Positions 56,455 through 64,000 of a DNA stretch of 64,000 nucleotides are shown here, piece by piece. Every line of letters begins with the position of its first letter. Within the stretch, counting starts at the first letter, position 1. The stretch comes from an uncultured Spirochaetota bacterium. GTDB lineage: Bacteria > Spirochaetota > Brachyspiria > Brachyspirales > Brachyspiraceae. Location of the stretch: contig CALXQJ010000012.1 of assembly GCA_944390575.1 (NCBI GenBank), forward strand, positions 48,491 to 112,490. The letters run 5' to 3'. The position numbers and the translations under genes are program-made. The notes under the pieces are model-generated. The model saw nothing but the letters and a program-made list of their open reading frames with translations, had not been told where the DNA came from and did not search any database.

Positions 56455-57348
56455 GTGAAGCATAAACTCTTAATATTATATATTGTACTTAATCTTGTTG
56501 CTGGTATATTAATGGTACTTAATAGAAGTAGCTTTGTATTTGATTTACAAGCTATTTATACTCTTGGTGTATATCCAATACAAAGTGCTACACAAAATAT
56601 ATCAAAAGCATTTATTCATCTATATACTAGTATAACTGATATTTTTACTCTACAAAAACAAATTCAAGCTCTAAGAGAAAGAATAGCAGAACTATCAGGT
56701 ACTGCATTAGAATATGAACAATTAGTAGCAGAAAATTCAAGATTAAGAGCATTATTAAATGAAGCCCCTACATATAATTACCCTTTAGAATATGCTGAAA
56801 TAGTATCAAAAGATCCTCAAAATTTTTATAGTACTATTATTATAAATAAAGGATCTGCAAATGGAATTGTAGTTGGAATGCCTGTTATATCATACAGAGA
56901 TGGATATAAGGCTTTAGTTGGTAAAGTTGTAGAGGTTAGAAGATATAATAGTAGAGTATTATCTTTAATAGATCAACGTTCTCAAGTGTCTGTAATATTA
57001 GAAAGTTCTCGTGCAACTGGTATTATGAGTGGACAAAATCCTCGATCTACTCAAACATACTTGCAATATATAGACCTTCAAATTGATGTAGAGGAAGGAG
57101 AAAAGGTTGTTACAAGTGGTATGGGTGGCGTATTTCCAAAGGGTATTTTAGTTGGCACTATATTTAAAGTTGAAAAGAAAAATTATGGATTATTCCACGA
57201 TTTATATATAGAGCCTGCTGTTGATTTTTCTACATTAGAAAATGTGTATGTTGTTAAAAAAGCTCCAGATCAGGAAATTATTAGTTTATCAAATGAAGAA
57301 GATGAAGTTATAGTTAATACAAATAATAATACAGGTGTGAGAAGATGA
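56455..57348 (+). CDS. mreC: Rod-shape-determining protein MreC
   Basis: Bitopic membrane protein of the elongasome, 297 residues. One N-terminal helix (about 5-27), a coiled coil (about 60-100, QKQIQALRERIAELSG), and the periplasmic beta domain with NFYSTIIINKGSANGIVVGMPV and VTSGMGGVFPKGILVG are present. The start is GTG at 56455. The gene ends in TGA that overlaps the mreD ATG, so TGA is a stop codon in this genome. Confidence 0.95.
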   Translation: MKHKLLILYIVLNLVAGILMVLNRSSFVFDLQAIYTLGVYPIQSATQNISKAFIHLYTSITDIFTLQKQIQALRERIAELSGTALEYEQLVAENSRLRALLNEAPTYNYPLEYAEIVSKDPQNFYSTIIINKGSANGIVVGMPVISYRDGYKALVGKVVEVRRYNSRVLSLIDQRSQVSVILESSRATGIMSGQNPRSTQTYLQYIDLQIDVEEGEKVVTSGMGGVFPKGILVGTIFKVEKKNYGLFHDLYIEPAVDFSTLENVYVVKKAPDQEIISLSNEEDEVIVNTNNNTGVRR

Positions 57349-57905
57349 TTAAAAGATTTATTACAATAATTATTACATCATTACTATTATTACTAATACA
57401 ATCTTCTCCAGCATACGACTTAATTAGAATATCGCTTGGAGCTAAACCTGATTTACTACTTATCTTTACTGTATTTATAGGATTTAGATACGGCTCTGCA
57501 AATGGTGTTGTTTATGGATTTATTATAGGGCTTATGCAAGACCTTATTTCAAGTGCTACATTTGGGGCTTATGCTTTGATTTTCTTAAATATTGGTTTTT
57601 TTGTTGGATTTCTTAATGCTTCTATTTTTGTTAGACAAGTTACTGCTGGAATATTTGTAACTTTGGTTGGATATTTAATTAAAGTTATTGCATTATTTTT
57701 AGTATCTGCTATTTACTCTGAATTATCTAATGTTGCTGTTTTAATTCGTTCTGAACTTTTTGTAGCTCTTCCACTAACTGTAATTATATCTTCCCCTTTA
57801 TTCTTGATATTTGAAAAAGTAGCTCCTATTCTTTATGATAAAGATAAAATTATGGTTGGAGATAATACTCAAAGCTATATAGAAAAACAAATATATAAAG
57901 AATAG
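57345..57905 (+). CDS. mreD: Rod-shape-determining protein MreD
   Basis: Small membrane protein with five to six helices, 186 residues, that acts with MreC. The family motifs PDLLLIFTVFIGFRYGSANGVVYGFIIGLMQDLIS and the following glycine-rich helices are visible. It overlaps the mreC stop by 4 bases and is the last gene of the cytoskeletal run, closed by a hairpin 65 bases downstream. Penicillin-binding protein 2 and RodA, which often follow, are not found here. Confidence 0.92.
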   Translation: MIKRFITIIITSLLLLLIQSSPAYDLIRISLGAKPDLLLIFTVFIGFRYGSANGVVYGFIIGLMQDLISSATFGAYALIFLNIGFFVGFLNASIFVRQVTAGIFVTLVGYLIKVIALFLVSAIYSELSNVAVLIRSELFVALPLTVIISSPLFLIFEKVAPILYDKDKIMVGDNTQSYIEKQIYKE

Positions 57906-57971
57906 TTATATAAAAAATATACTACTTATCTTATATAACTTATCTATAAAAGAATTATTATAAAGAAACAA

Positions 57972-58008
57972 TAAAGCCCTAAGCATAAAACTTAGAGCTT
58001 TATTTATA
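57972..58008. terminator. Terminator after mreD
   Basis: TAAAGCCCTAAG and CTTAGAGCTTTA form a stem (one mismatch) with a 7-base loop, followed by TTTATATAAG. The mirrored A-run allows it to serve the convergent feo gene as well. Confidence 0.65.
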
Positions 58009-58036
58009 TAAGAATAATAATTATTTATTAGATTTT

Positions 58037-60526
58037 TTATATTAATCCAGCTATTCTACCTGCTATCTGATAGAAAATAAAGCTTACAATCCACGCTATC
58101 AAAACAGTATAAGCCATCAAAAATGGTATCCAATGTTTACCTATTTCAGATCCTATAACTCCAACAGTAGCAAAACAAGGGAAGTATAATAATACAAATA
58201 ATAATAATGAATATGCAACTATAGGATTAAATACTTTATCTTTCTGTAAAGCCTCTACTAAAGTAGCTTCATCTTCTTCTATAGATTTTATCTGAGCAAG
58301 AGTAGATACAAATATCTCCTTAGCAGCACCACCAGCAACAAGACCAATACCTATTCTCCAATCAAATCCCAAAGGTTTTATAACAGGTTCTATAAATCTA
58401 CCTATTCTACCAGCATAAGAATACTTTAATCCCTCAGAAGCAAGTAAATGATCATACTCATTATTAATAACTTCTTCATCATTAATATCTAAATTATTTT
58501 CTAAAGCAATTGTTTTAGCCTCTTCAATTAAACGAGCACTATCCTCTTCTGTAGGATTATATAAAGGGAAAGTCATTAATGTCCAAATAATAATAGAAGC
58601 AGTAAATACATACGTACCAGCTCTTTTAATATACATCCAGCCCTTATCAAACATATGTCTTAAAACTGTTTTTAAGCGTGGTACTCTATAAGGTGGAAGC
58701 TCCATAACAAAAGGTGTCTCTTCTCCTCTAAAGAATGCTTTTCTAAGTAAAAATGCAATACCAAAAGCAACTATAATACCTATTAAATAAATACTAAACA
58801 TTACAGTAGGTGCTATTTTTGGTGAGAAAAATGCTGCTGTCAATAATACATAAACAGGTATTCTCGCACCACAACTCATAAATGTAGTAATAAGAACTGT
58901 AACTACCCTATCTTTTTTACTTCTTAATGTACGAGCAGCCATAACAGCAGGTATAGTACAACCAAAACCTAAAAATAAAGGAATAAATGATTGACCGTGA
59001 AGACCTGCTTTATGCATTAACTTATCCATCAAAAATGCAGCACGTGCCATATAACCAGAATCTTCTAAAAAGCTAATACCAGTAAATAGTATTAGTACAA
59101 GTGGGAAGAAAGAAAGTACAGCCCCAACACCACCAATAGCTCCATCAACAATAACCGATTGAAGTAATGAACCTTCTGGAAGAAAACCGCCAACCCAATC
59201 ACCTAAAGCAACAATAGCAGTATCAAGCCATTCTTGAGGATAAGCTCCTACTGAGAATGTAACCTTAAATATAAGCCAAAGCACTGCTAAAAATATAGGT
59301 ATACCAAGCCATTTATTTAAAAATACTACATCAGCCGCCTCTGTAAAATTAAATGCCTGTATATTCTCTCTTTCTACACAAGCCTGTAAAGCTCCTCTAA
59401 TATAGGAATATCTCTTATCTGCCATTATAGAATCAGTCTTAATATTCTCAACAGACTCTAAACGCATAATCTCTTTATTAACAACATCTATAACACTACC
59501 AGCATTATTACACTGTCTTCTAATAGAATGTATAGCCCTCTCATCTTTTTCTAAAGTCTTAATAGAAAGCCATCTCTTTTGTATATCCGATGTATGACAC
59601 TCCATAGTATCTGCAATAGCTTTAATAGATTTTTCTACATCCTCACCATAATCTATCATAGCATCCTTATTAAACTTATTGCCAGATTCATACATAGAAG
59701 ATATCTTAGATAAAATCAATATTACACTATCATGCATATTACCATATACCTTTAATACAGGTACTTTTAATAATTCTGTTAATTTAATATTATCTATACT
59801 AACTCCATTCTTCTCAGCATACTCATGCATATTAAGTACACAAATAGTAGGAATACCAAGCTCAAATAATTGTAATGTAAGATAAAGGTTTCTTTCTATA
59901 TTTGTAGCATCTAAAACATTTACTATAAAATCTGGTTTATCATTTAGAAGAACATCACAAGCTACTACTTCATCTTGTGAATAAGCACTTAAACTATATA
60001 TACCAGGTAAGTCTAAAACCTCAAACTCATATCCATTATAGTATAAATTAGCAGATCTTTTCTCTACTGTTACTCCAGGATAATTTGCTACTTTATAATT
60101 AGCACCCGTTAATGCATTAAATATAGTAGTTTTACCAGAGTTAGGGTTACCAGCAAAAGCTACTTTTAATGTAGTATTATTAAATGGAACTTTTAACTTC
60201 TTAGAAATATCTGATTTACTTTCTAAAAAATCCTTATTAATTTCTATCTTTTTAGATTCTTGATTATTAAGAGACTTTTCTAATTTTATATCAGCTTTAC
60301 TATTCTCTTTAACAACATTAATACCCTGTGCTTCATTCTTTCTTAATGATATTTCATAATCCATTATATGAACCTGTATAGGATCACCTAAAGGAGCTTT
60401 ACGAACTATTCTTCCTATTGCACCAGGAGTAAAACCCATTTCTATAATTCTCTGTCTTATCTCACCTTCAGTGTCTACAGAATCTACTATAAACCCTTCA
60501 TCTATTTCTAAGTCAGCTAATTTCAT
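58037..60526 (-). CDS. feoB: Ferrous iron transporter, FeoA-FeoB fusion
   Basis: Takes up Fe(II) through the inner membrane. Residues 1-75 form a FeoA domain (GFTPGAIGRIVRKAPLGDP), here fused to FeoB. After a polar linker (80-115) come the G domain (G1 GNPNSGKTT, G3 DLPGIYS, G4 region NVLDATN and later CVLNMHE) and the membrane part with two Gate motifs (PLVLILFTGISFLEDSGYMARAAF; SCGARIPVYVLL). The 829 residues are intact. It has its own promoter region with a palindrome suggesting iron control. Confidence 0.96.
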   Translation of the reverse strand: MKLADLEIDEGFIVDSVDTEGEIRQRIIEMGFTPGAIGRIVRKAPLGDPIQVHIMDYEISLRKNEAQGINVVKENSKADIKLEKSLNNQESKKIEINKDFLESKSDISKKLKVPFNNTTLKVAFAGNPNSGKTTIFNALTGANYKVANYPGVTVEKRSANLYYNGYEFEVLDLPGIYSLSAYSQDEVVACDVLLNDKPDFIVNVLDATNIERNLYLTLQLFELGIPTICVLNMHEYAEKNGVSIDNIKLTELLKVPVLKVYGNMHDSVILILSKISSMYESGNKFNKDAMIDYGEDVEKSIKAIADTMECHTSDIQKRWLSIKTLEKDERAIHSIRRQCNNAGSVIDVVNKEIMRLESVENIKTDSIMADKRYSYIRGALQACVERENIQAFNFTEAADVVFLNKWLGIPIFLAVLWLIFKVTFSVGAYPQEWLDTAIVALGDWVGGFLPEGSLLQSVIVDGAIGGVGAVLSFFPLVLILFTGISFLEDSGYMARAAFLMDKLMHKAGLHGQSFIPLFLGFGCTIPAVMAARTLRSKKDRVVTVLITTFMSCGARIPVYVLLTAAFFSPKIAPTVMFSIYLIGIIVAFGIAFLLRKAFFRGEETPFVMELPPYRVPRLKTVLRHMFDKGWMYIKRAGTYVFTASIIIWTLMTFPLYNPTEEDSARLIEEAKTIALENNLDINDEEVINNEYDHLLASEGLKYSYAGRIGRFIEPVIKPLGFDWRIGIGLVAGGAAKEIFVSTLAQIKSIEEDEATLVEALQKDKVFNPIVAYSLLLFVLLYFPCFATVGVIGSEIGKHWIPFLMAYTVLIAWIVSFIFYQIAGRIAGLI

Positions 60527-60561
60527 AAGTTATATTCTCCATTTTATATATTAACTAAAAT

Positions 60562-60599
60562 TGTTAGTATAGACTAACACAAAGAGTATATATTGTCAA
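60562..60599 (-). promoter_or_regulatory. Promoter region and candidate iron-responsive operator of feoAB
   Basis: A TTGACA hexamer (minus strand, 60594-60599) is followed by a palindrome TGTTAGT-ATAG-ACTAACA (60562-60579) that covers the expected -10 and start region. Its form resembles operators of DtxR/MntR-type metal repressors. The exact -10 is unclear. Confidence 0.5.
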
Positions 60600-60615
60600 T
60601 ATAAAAAATAATAAA

Positions 60616-61482
60616 CTACTTCACTTTATATTTATTAGATAATATTATAAATATAGTAGAAAGCAAAATAAAAATAGAACCAAATATAATTTTAATAGTT
60701 AATTTTTCATCATAAAACAATGTAGAAACTAATACAGTTGTAGTAGGCTCAAACATATTTAAAATAGAAGCAAGTGAAGAACCTAATTTTTTTACACCAT
60801 ATAATAATAGCCCTAATGAAAATACTGTACATAAAATAGATATACCAATAAAATTATATAATACATTGATATTATTTAATAATTGAAAGCTATTTTTATA
60901 TATAGCTAATAATAAAAATACTATTGATATTATTATAGACATATAAAAAAGAGAAACTATTGTATCTAAAGTTGAAAATGAAGATTGTTTATTTGATATA
61001 ATATATATAGAATATGTTATTGTAGTTAATAATGAATATACTACTCCTAAATAACTTTCTATTTTTACTTCTGTTGTTAAGAGTATTATTCCTATAATTG
61101 TAGAGATAGATGATAATATTTTAAATTTATCTAATCTTTCTTTATATACCGTAGTCATTATTAATATTACTACAATAGGATAACCAAAGTGTATCATATT
61201 AGAAAGACCTGCAGATATATAAAATAATGACTCTGAAAGTAAAAAATATGTAAGACCAAGACCTAATATGCTAAATATAAATAAATCTAATAATTGTCTT
61301 TTTGAAACTTTAAAGCTTTTTTTGGTAAAAATAATAATAAAGAAAAGAGCAATAGAAGCTATAAAGTATCTATAAAAAACTATAGATAATGATGAGTATG
61401 AATAAGATATAACATTCTTTGTAAAAATAGGTATAAATCCATAAGCAATTGAACCAATAATTACCAGTAATATATTTATCAT
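60616..61482 (-). CDS. EamA/DMT-family transporter
   Basis: Ten-helix membrane protein of 288 residues with two EamA repeats (about 5-135 and 145-280), recognised from helix lengths and segments such as NMIHFGYPIVVILIMTTVY in the first and SLASILNMFEPTTTVLVSTLFYDE in the second. Members export amino acids, metabolites or drugs; substrate unknown. The ATG overlaps the end of aroC by 4 bases, so the two genes are co-translated, although a functional link is not evident. Confidence 0.88.
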   Translation of the reverse strand: MINILLVIIGSIAYGFIPIFTKNVISYSYSSLSIVFYRYFIASIALFFIIIFTKKSFKVSKRQLLDLFIFSILGLGLTYFLLSESLFYISAGLSNMIHFGYPIVVILIMTTVYKERLDKFKILSSISTIIGIILLTTEVKIESYLGVVYSLLTTITYSIYIISNKQSSFSTLDTIVSLFYMSIIISIVFLLLAIYKNSFQLLNNINVLYNFIGISILCTVFSLGLLLYGVKKLGSSLASILNMFEPTTTVLVSTLFYDEKLTIKIIFGSIFILLSTIFIILSNKYKVK

Positions 61483-62585
61483 AAAATATGTCCTCTCATA
61501 TCAATACATAAATCTAATAATGATATAGCCACAGCACTTTCTAATATCACAGGACAGCGAACTGCAATACAAGGATCATGTCTCCCTTTTATATTTAATT
61601 TCTCTTCTTCTTTAGTTTTTACATTCAAAGTATACTGTGTTTTAGAAATGGATGATGTAGGCTTAATAGATATATTAATTATTATAGGCATTCCTGTAGA
61701 TATTCCACCAAGTATACCTCCATTATTATTTGTCTTAGTTTTTATTTTATTATCATCATAAAAGTAAACATCATTACACTCAGAGCCTTTATAATTTACA
61801 AAATCAAATCCAAGTCCAAACTCTACACCCTTAACAGCAGGAATTGCAAAAATACTTTGTCCTAATCTACTCTCTATAGATTCAAAAAAAGGTGAGCCCA
61901 AGCCAGCTTCAACACCAAATACAAATACAGAAATAATACCTCCTAAGGAATCTCCTTCTTCTTTTGCTTTTTGTATTGCATTTATCATTTGAATCATACT
62001 ATCATTATTAAACACTGGTAAATCTTTATTATTATTTAATATAAAATCATCATAAGATAGAAACCTATTCACAGTATTATAAGAATCTTTTATATTATAG
62101 ATTTGTTTTATATGAGATGCTATTTGTATATTAAACTTTTCTCTTAAAGCTATTTTTACCAAAGCTCCTATTACTACCATAGGAGCTGTAATACGGGCTG
62201 AAAAATGTCCGCCACCTCTTATATCATTAAAATTATTATATCTAATACTTGCTGTATAGTCACTATGAGATGGTCTTGGTATATTAGAAAAGTCACTATA
62301 ATCCGAACTTCTTATATTATTATTTTTTATAAGTACAGTAATTGGACTTCCTGTTGTTTTATTATTTAATACCCCAGATATTATTTCAAAATCATCATCT
62401 TCTATTCTATTTGTAGTTAATCCACTATTATTAGCCTTTCTTCTTTTTATCTCACTTTTAATGAAGTTATAATCTAATTCTATTCCACAAGGAAAGTTAT
62501 CTATAGTAGCACCTATATATTCTCCATGAGATTCCCCAAATAAACTAAACTTTATACTACTACCAAATACACTACCCATATACAA
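61479..62585 (-). CDS. aroC: Chorismate synthase
   Basis: Last step of the shikimate pathway, converting EPSP to chorismate with reduced FMN. The 368 residues contain the three family signatures: FGESHGEYIGATIDNFPCG near the start, DIRGGGHFSARITAPMVVIGA in the middle, and GRHDPCIAVRCPVILESAVAI near the end. The second Met (62579) is an equally possible start. It is followed by a DMT transporter. Other shikimate genes are not in this window. Confidence 0.96.
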   Translation of the reverse strand: MYMGSVFGSSIKFSLFGESHGEYIGATIDNFPCGIELDYNFIKSEIKRRKANNSGLTTNRIEDDDFEIISGVLNNKTTGSPITVLIKNNNIRSSDYSDFSNIPRPSHSDYTASIRYNNFNDIRGGGHFSARITAPMVVIGALVKIALREKFNIQIASHIKQIYNIKDSYNTVNRFLSYDDFILNNNKDLPVFNNDSMIQMINAIQKAKEEGDSLGGIISVFVFGVEAGLGSPFFESIESRLGQSIFAIPAVKGVEFGLGFDFVNYKGSECNDVYFYDDNKIKTKTNNNGGILGGISTGMPIIINISIKPTSSISKTQYTLNVKTKEEEKLNIKGRHDPCIAVRCPVILESAVAISLLDLCIDMRGHIL

Positions 62586-62601
62586 TATCCTAAAAAATAA
62601 A

Positions 62602-62641
62602 AAAGTTACTTTATAATTTAAATGTATTATAAAGTAACTTT
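62602..62641. terminator. Terminator between the prmC unit and aroC
   Basis: A perfect 16-bp stem (AAAGTTACTTTATAAT with ATTATAAAGTAACTTT, 8-base loop), followed on the minus strand by TTTTATTTTTTA. It closes the prmC-small-ORF unit, so aroC has a separate start. Confidence 0.85.
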
Positions 62642-62657
62642 AAAAATAAAAAAATCA

Positions 62658-62807
62658 TTAATTTATATTTTCATCAATATCTTCAATAATAGAATCCTCA
62701 GTAACTTCACTATTTTCTTCTTCAAGTTTTCTTTGTTTATTTTCTTTAATTTTATCAACAAGTGCCACTAGACCAGCAGCAATACCAAAAATACACCCTA
62801 CTCACAT
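62658..62807 (-). pseudogene. Small single-helix protein with a stop at codon 2
   Basis: Minus strand: ribosome site AAGGAG, then ATG immediately followed by TGA (62802-62804), then an open frame GCIFGIAAGLVALVDKIKENK and an acidic tail ending DIDENIN at 62658. Reading the TGA as Trp would give a 49-residue membrane peptide. TGA is a genuine stop elsewhere (mreC), so a TGG to TGA change is likely. It follows prmC directly. Confidence 0.5.
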
Positions 62808-62822
62808 ATATTTTAACTCTCC

Positions 62823-63680
62823 TTAATAATCAAAATAATCACAAATAAGAAATCTATCCCTACCAGATAAATCTTTTTTTACAGAAACATTTTTAATACC
62901 AATATCATTAGCAATTTCTAATAGTAAATCTCCCTGATCGTAGCCTATTTCAAAGAAAAAAGCTCCAGATTTCTTTATATAATTATTAACTTTGTATAAA
63001 AAAGATTTGTAAAAATTAAGTCCATCATATCCAGAATATAATGCTATTTCAGGTTCATACTCTAAGTCTTTTTGTAAATACTCTTTATCTCTTAATGGTA
63101 CATACGGAGCATTTGATACGACTATATCAAACTTATTATTAGGATTATAAGTAAGTGCATCAGCATTAATTATATTAATACTCTTATCTAAAAGAAAATC
63201 TACATTCTTTTTTAATACATTAATAGCATCTATACTAATATCAAGAGCTGTAATATCAACGCTTCTAAATAGTTTCTTTAATGTTATAGAAATATTTCCA
63301 CTTCCAGAACCTATATCTATAACAGAAATATTTTCAGTATTTTTAGTACCAATATAGTCTCTAACTAAATCTATAAGCTCCTCTGTCTCAGGTCTTGGTA
63401 TAAGTACATTTTCATCTACATAAAAATCATAACCATAAAACTCTTTTCTATTTATCAAATAAGCAAGAGGTTCATATTTAAGTCTTCTATTAATAAGGTT
63501 TTCAATGCTTAGTTTTTCTTCTTCAGTTAAGATTCTATAAGAATTAGAAATTAATTGAGTTTTACTCATATTAAGTACATACATAAATATAGAATTAACT
63601 TCTAAAAAAGAAATCTTATAATCATTATTAATACTATCTAATATTTTAGAATAATGGGAAATACAGTCTTTAATATTCAT
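62823..63680 (-). CDS. prmC: Release-factor glutamine methyltransferase PrmC
   Basis: Methylates the GGQ glutamine of release factors RF1 and RF2. The 285 residues have the N-terminal helical domain and the SAM-binding core IDIGSGSGNISITL. The catalytic motif that normally reads NPPY is NAPY here (SNAPYVP), an unusual change of the first proline. The region LIPRPETEEL (about 93-102) and the C-terminal GRDRF are typical. It is followed by the small ORF at 62658, and lies downstream of the 16S gene. Confidence 0.9.
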   Translation of the reverse strand: MNIKDCISHYSKILDSINNDYKISFLEVNSIFMYVLNMSKTQLISNSYRILTEEEKLSIENLINRRLKYEPLAYLINRKEFYGYDFYVDENVLIPRPETEELIDLVRDYIGTKNTENISVIDIGSGSGNISITLKKLFRSVDITALDISIDAINVLKKNVDFLLDKSINIINADALTYNPNNKFDIVVSNAPYVPLRDKEYLQKDLEYEPEIALYSGYDGLNFYKSFLYKVNNYIKKSGAFFFEIGYDQGDLLLEIANDIGIKNVSVKKDLSGRDRFLICDYFDY

Positions 63681-63693
63681 AAAGATTATATAA

Positions 63694-63723
63694 TAAAAAA
63701 ACTAACCATAAAGGTTAGCTTTA
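63694..63723 (-). terminator. Terminator after 16S rRNA
   Basis: Minus strand: CTAACC-TTTAT-GGTTAG followed by TTTTTTTATTATA, about 60 bases beyond the 16S 3' end. It is a strong intrinsic terminator. Confidence 0.88.
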
Positions 63724-63781
63724 ATATAAAGTTCTTTCAAATATGAATAGCAGTAAGCATTAAGTCGGACAATCTCCGAAT

Positions 63782-64000
63782 AAAGGAGGTGATCCAGCCA
63801 CACCTTCCGGTACGGCTGCCTTGTTACGACTTCACCCTCATCATCAGTCCCACCTTCGGCGCCGCCCTCCTTACGGTTAGGCTAACGACTTCAGGTAAAA
63901 CCAACTCCGATGGCGTGACGGGCGGTGTGTACAATCCCCGGGAACGTATTCACCGTAGCGTTCTGATCTACGATTACTAGTGATTCCAACTTCATGGAGT
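63782..64000 (-). rRNA. rrs: 16S ribosomal RNA, 3' end (partial)
   Basis: About 219 bases of the 3' domain are seen on the minus strand. They end in GGCTGGATCACCTCCTTT (63782-63799) with the anti-Shine-Dalgarno sequence, and contain the universal region ACACACCGCCCGTCACGCC near 63920. The rest lies beyond the right edge. Confidence 0.98.

Noticed and set aside
62802..62804. TGA read as tryptophan in this genome.
   Set aside because: TGA is used as the true stop of mreC and of the EIIA gene, both in overlapping ATGA junctions, so the standard code applies.

Overview
The window looks like the chromosome of an anaerobic intestinal spirochaete, most likely Brachyspira. This is an inference. It rests on very AT-rich sequence with A/T-biased codons, a 16S rRNA 3' end that carries its own terminator instead of leading into a 23S gene, a spirochaete-type RpoB with Asn at the main rifampicin position, and bactofilin, CheY/CheR and mre genes in one run. 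I could not run a 16S search.

Layout. 1-2.3 kb: PTS enzyme I (cut by the window edge), HPr and type III pantothenate kinase. 2.4-3.8 kb: CCA-adding enzyme. 4-6 kb: a membrane glycosyltransferase-like protein and a class II aldolase. 6-7.1 kb: an ankyrin protein. 7.1-10.1 kb: a polar amino-acid ABC transporter with two binding proteins, one frameshifted. 10.3-11.7 kb: a DUF1232 protein and a TDT transporter. 11.7-23.1 kb: the classical rpmG-trpT-secE-nusG-rplKAJL-rpoBC run on the minus strand, with a consensus promoter in front of rpmG and a terminator after rpoC. 23.3-25.8 kb: a Zn/Mn ABC transporter. 25.8-27.7 kb: a radical-SAM-like protein that has lost its cluster cysteines, and a cysteine-cluster protein. 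27.7-29.5 kb: a MarR regulator and a frameshifted MATE pump. 29.7-36.4 kb: lipoproteins (one decayed), a second MATE pump, a stand-alone EIIA and a glucose-family PTS EIICBA. 36.5-39 kb: alpha-glucan phosphorylase. 39.2-45 kb: two M20 peptidases flanking a NitT/TauT-type ABC transporter whose first gene encodes a miniature [FeFe]-hydrogenase-like protein. 45.2-49.7 kb: an aryl-sulfate sulfotransferase lipoprotein and a large membrane protein, each preceded by a long pentanucleotide repeat. 49.8-52.6 kb: a zincin with a probable barrel. 52.7-57.9 kb: cheY, cheR, bactofilin, a TPR protein and mreBCD. 58-64 kb: FeoA-FeoB fusion, a DMT transporter, aroC, a small ORF, prmC and the 16S 3' end.

Main points of interest. 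(1) Two tracts of the same pentanucleotide (TTGTG on the + strand, CACAA on the coding strand) each start next to an ATG and sit in front of a minus-strand surface or membrane gene. For the sulfotransferase the tract lies inside the reading frame; the sequenced 15-copy state is out of frame (OFF) and one extra unit would fuse the ATG to an intact lipoprotein signal peptide. (2) The protein at 40565 keeps counterparts of all four [4Fe-4S] cysteines of the hydrogenase H-domain but lacks the lysine and the proton-relay cysteine of the active site. (3) The radical-SAM-like protein at 25774 has Gly, Asn and Ser in place of its three cluster cysteines. Several genes carry single-base changes in short homopolymers, which may be real decay or sequencing error.
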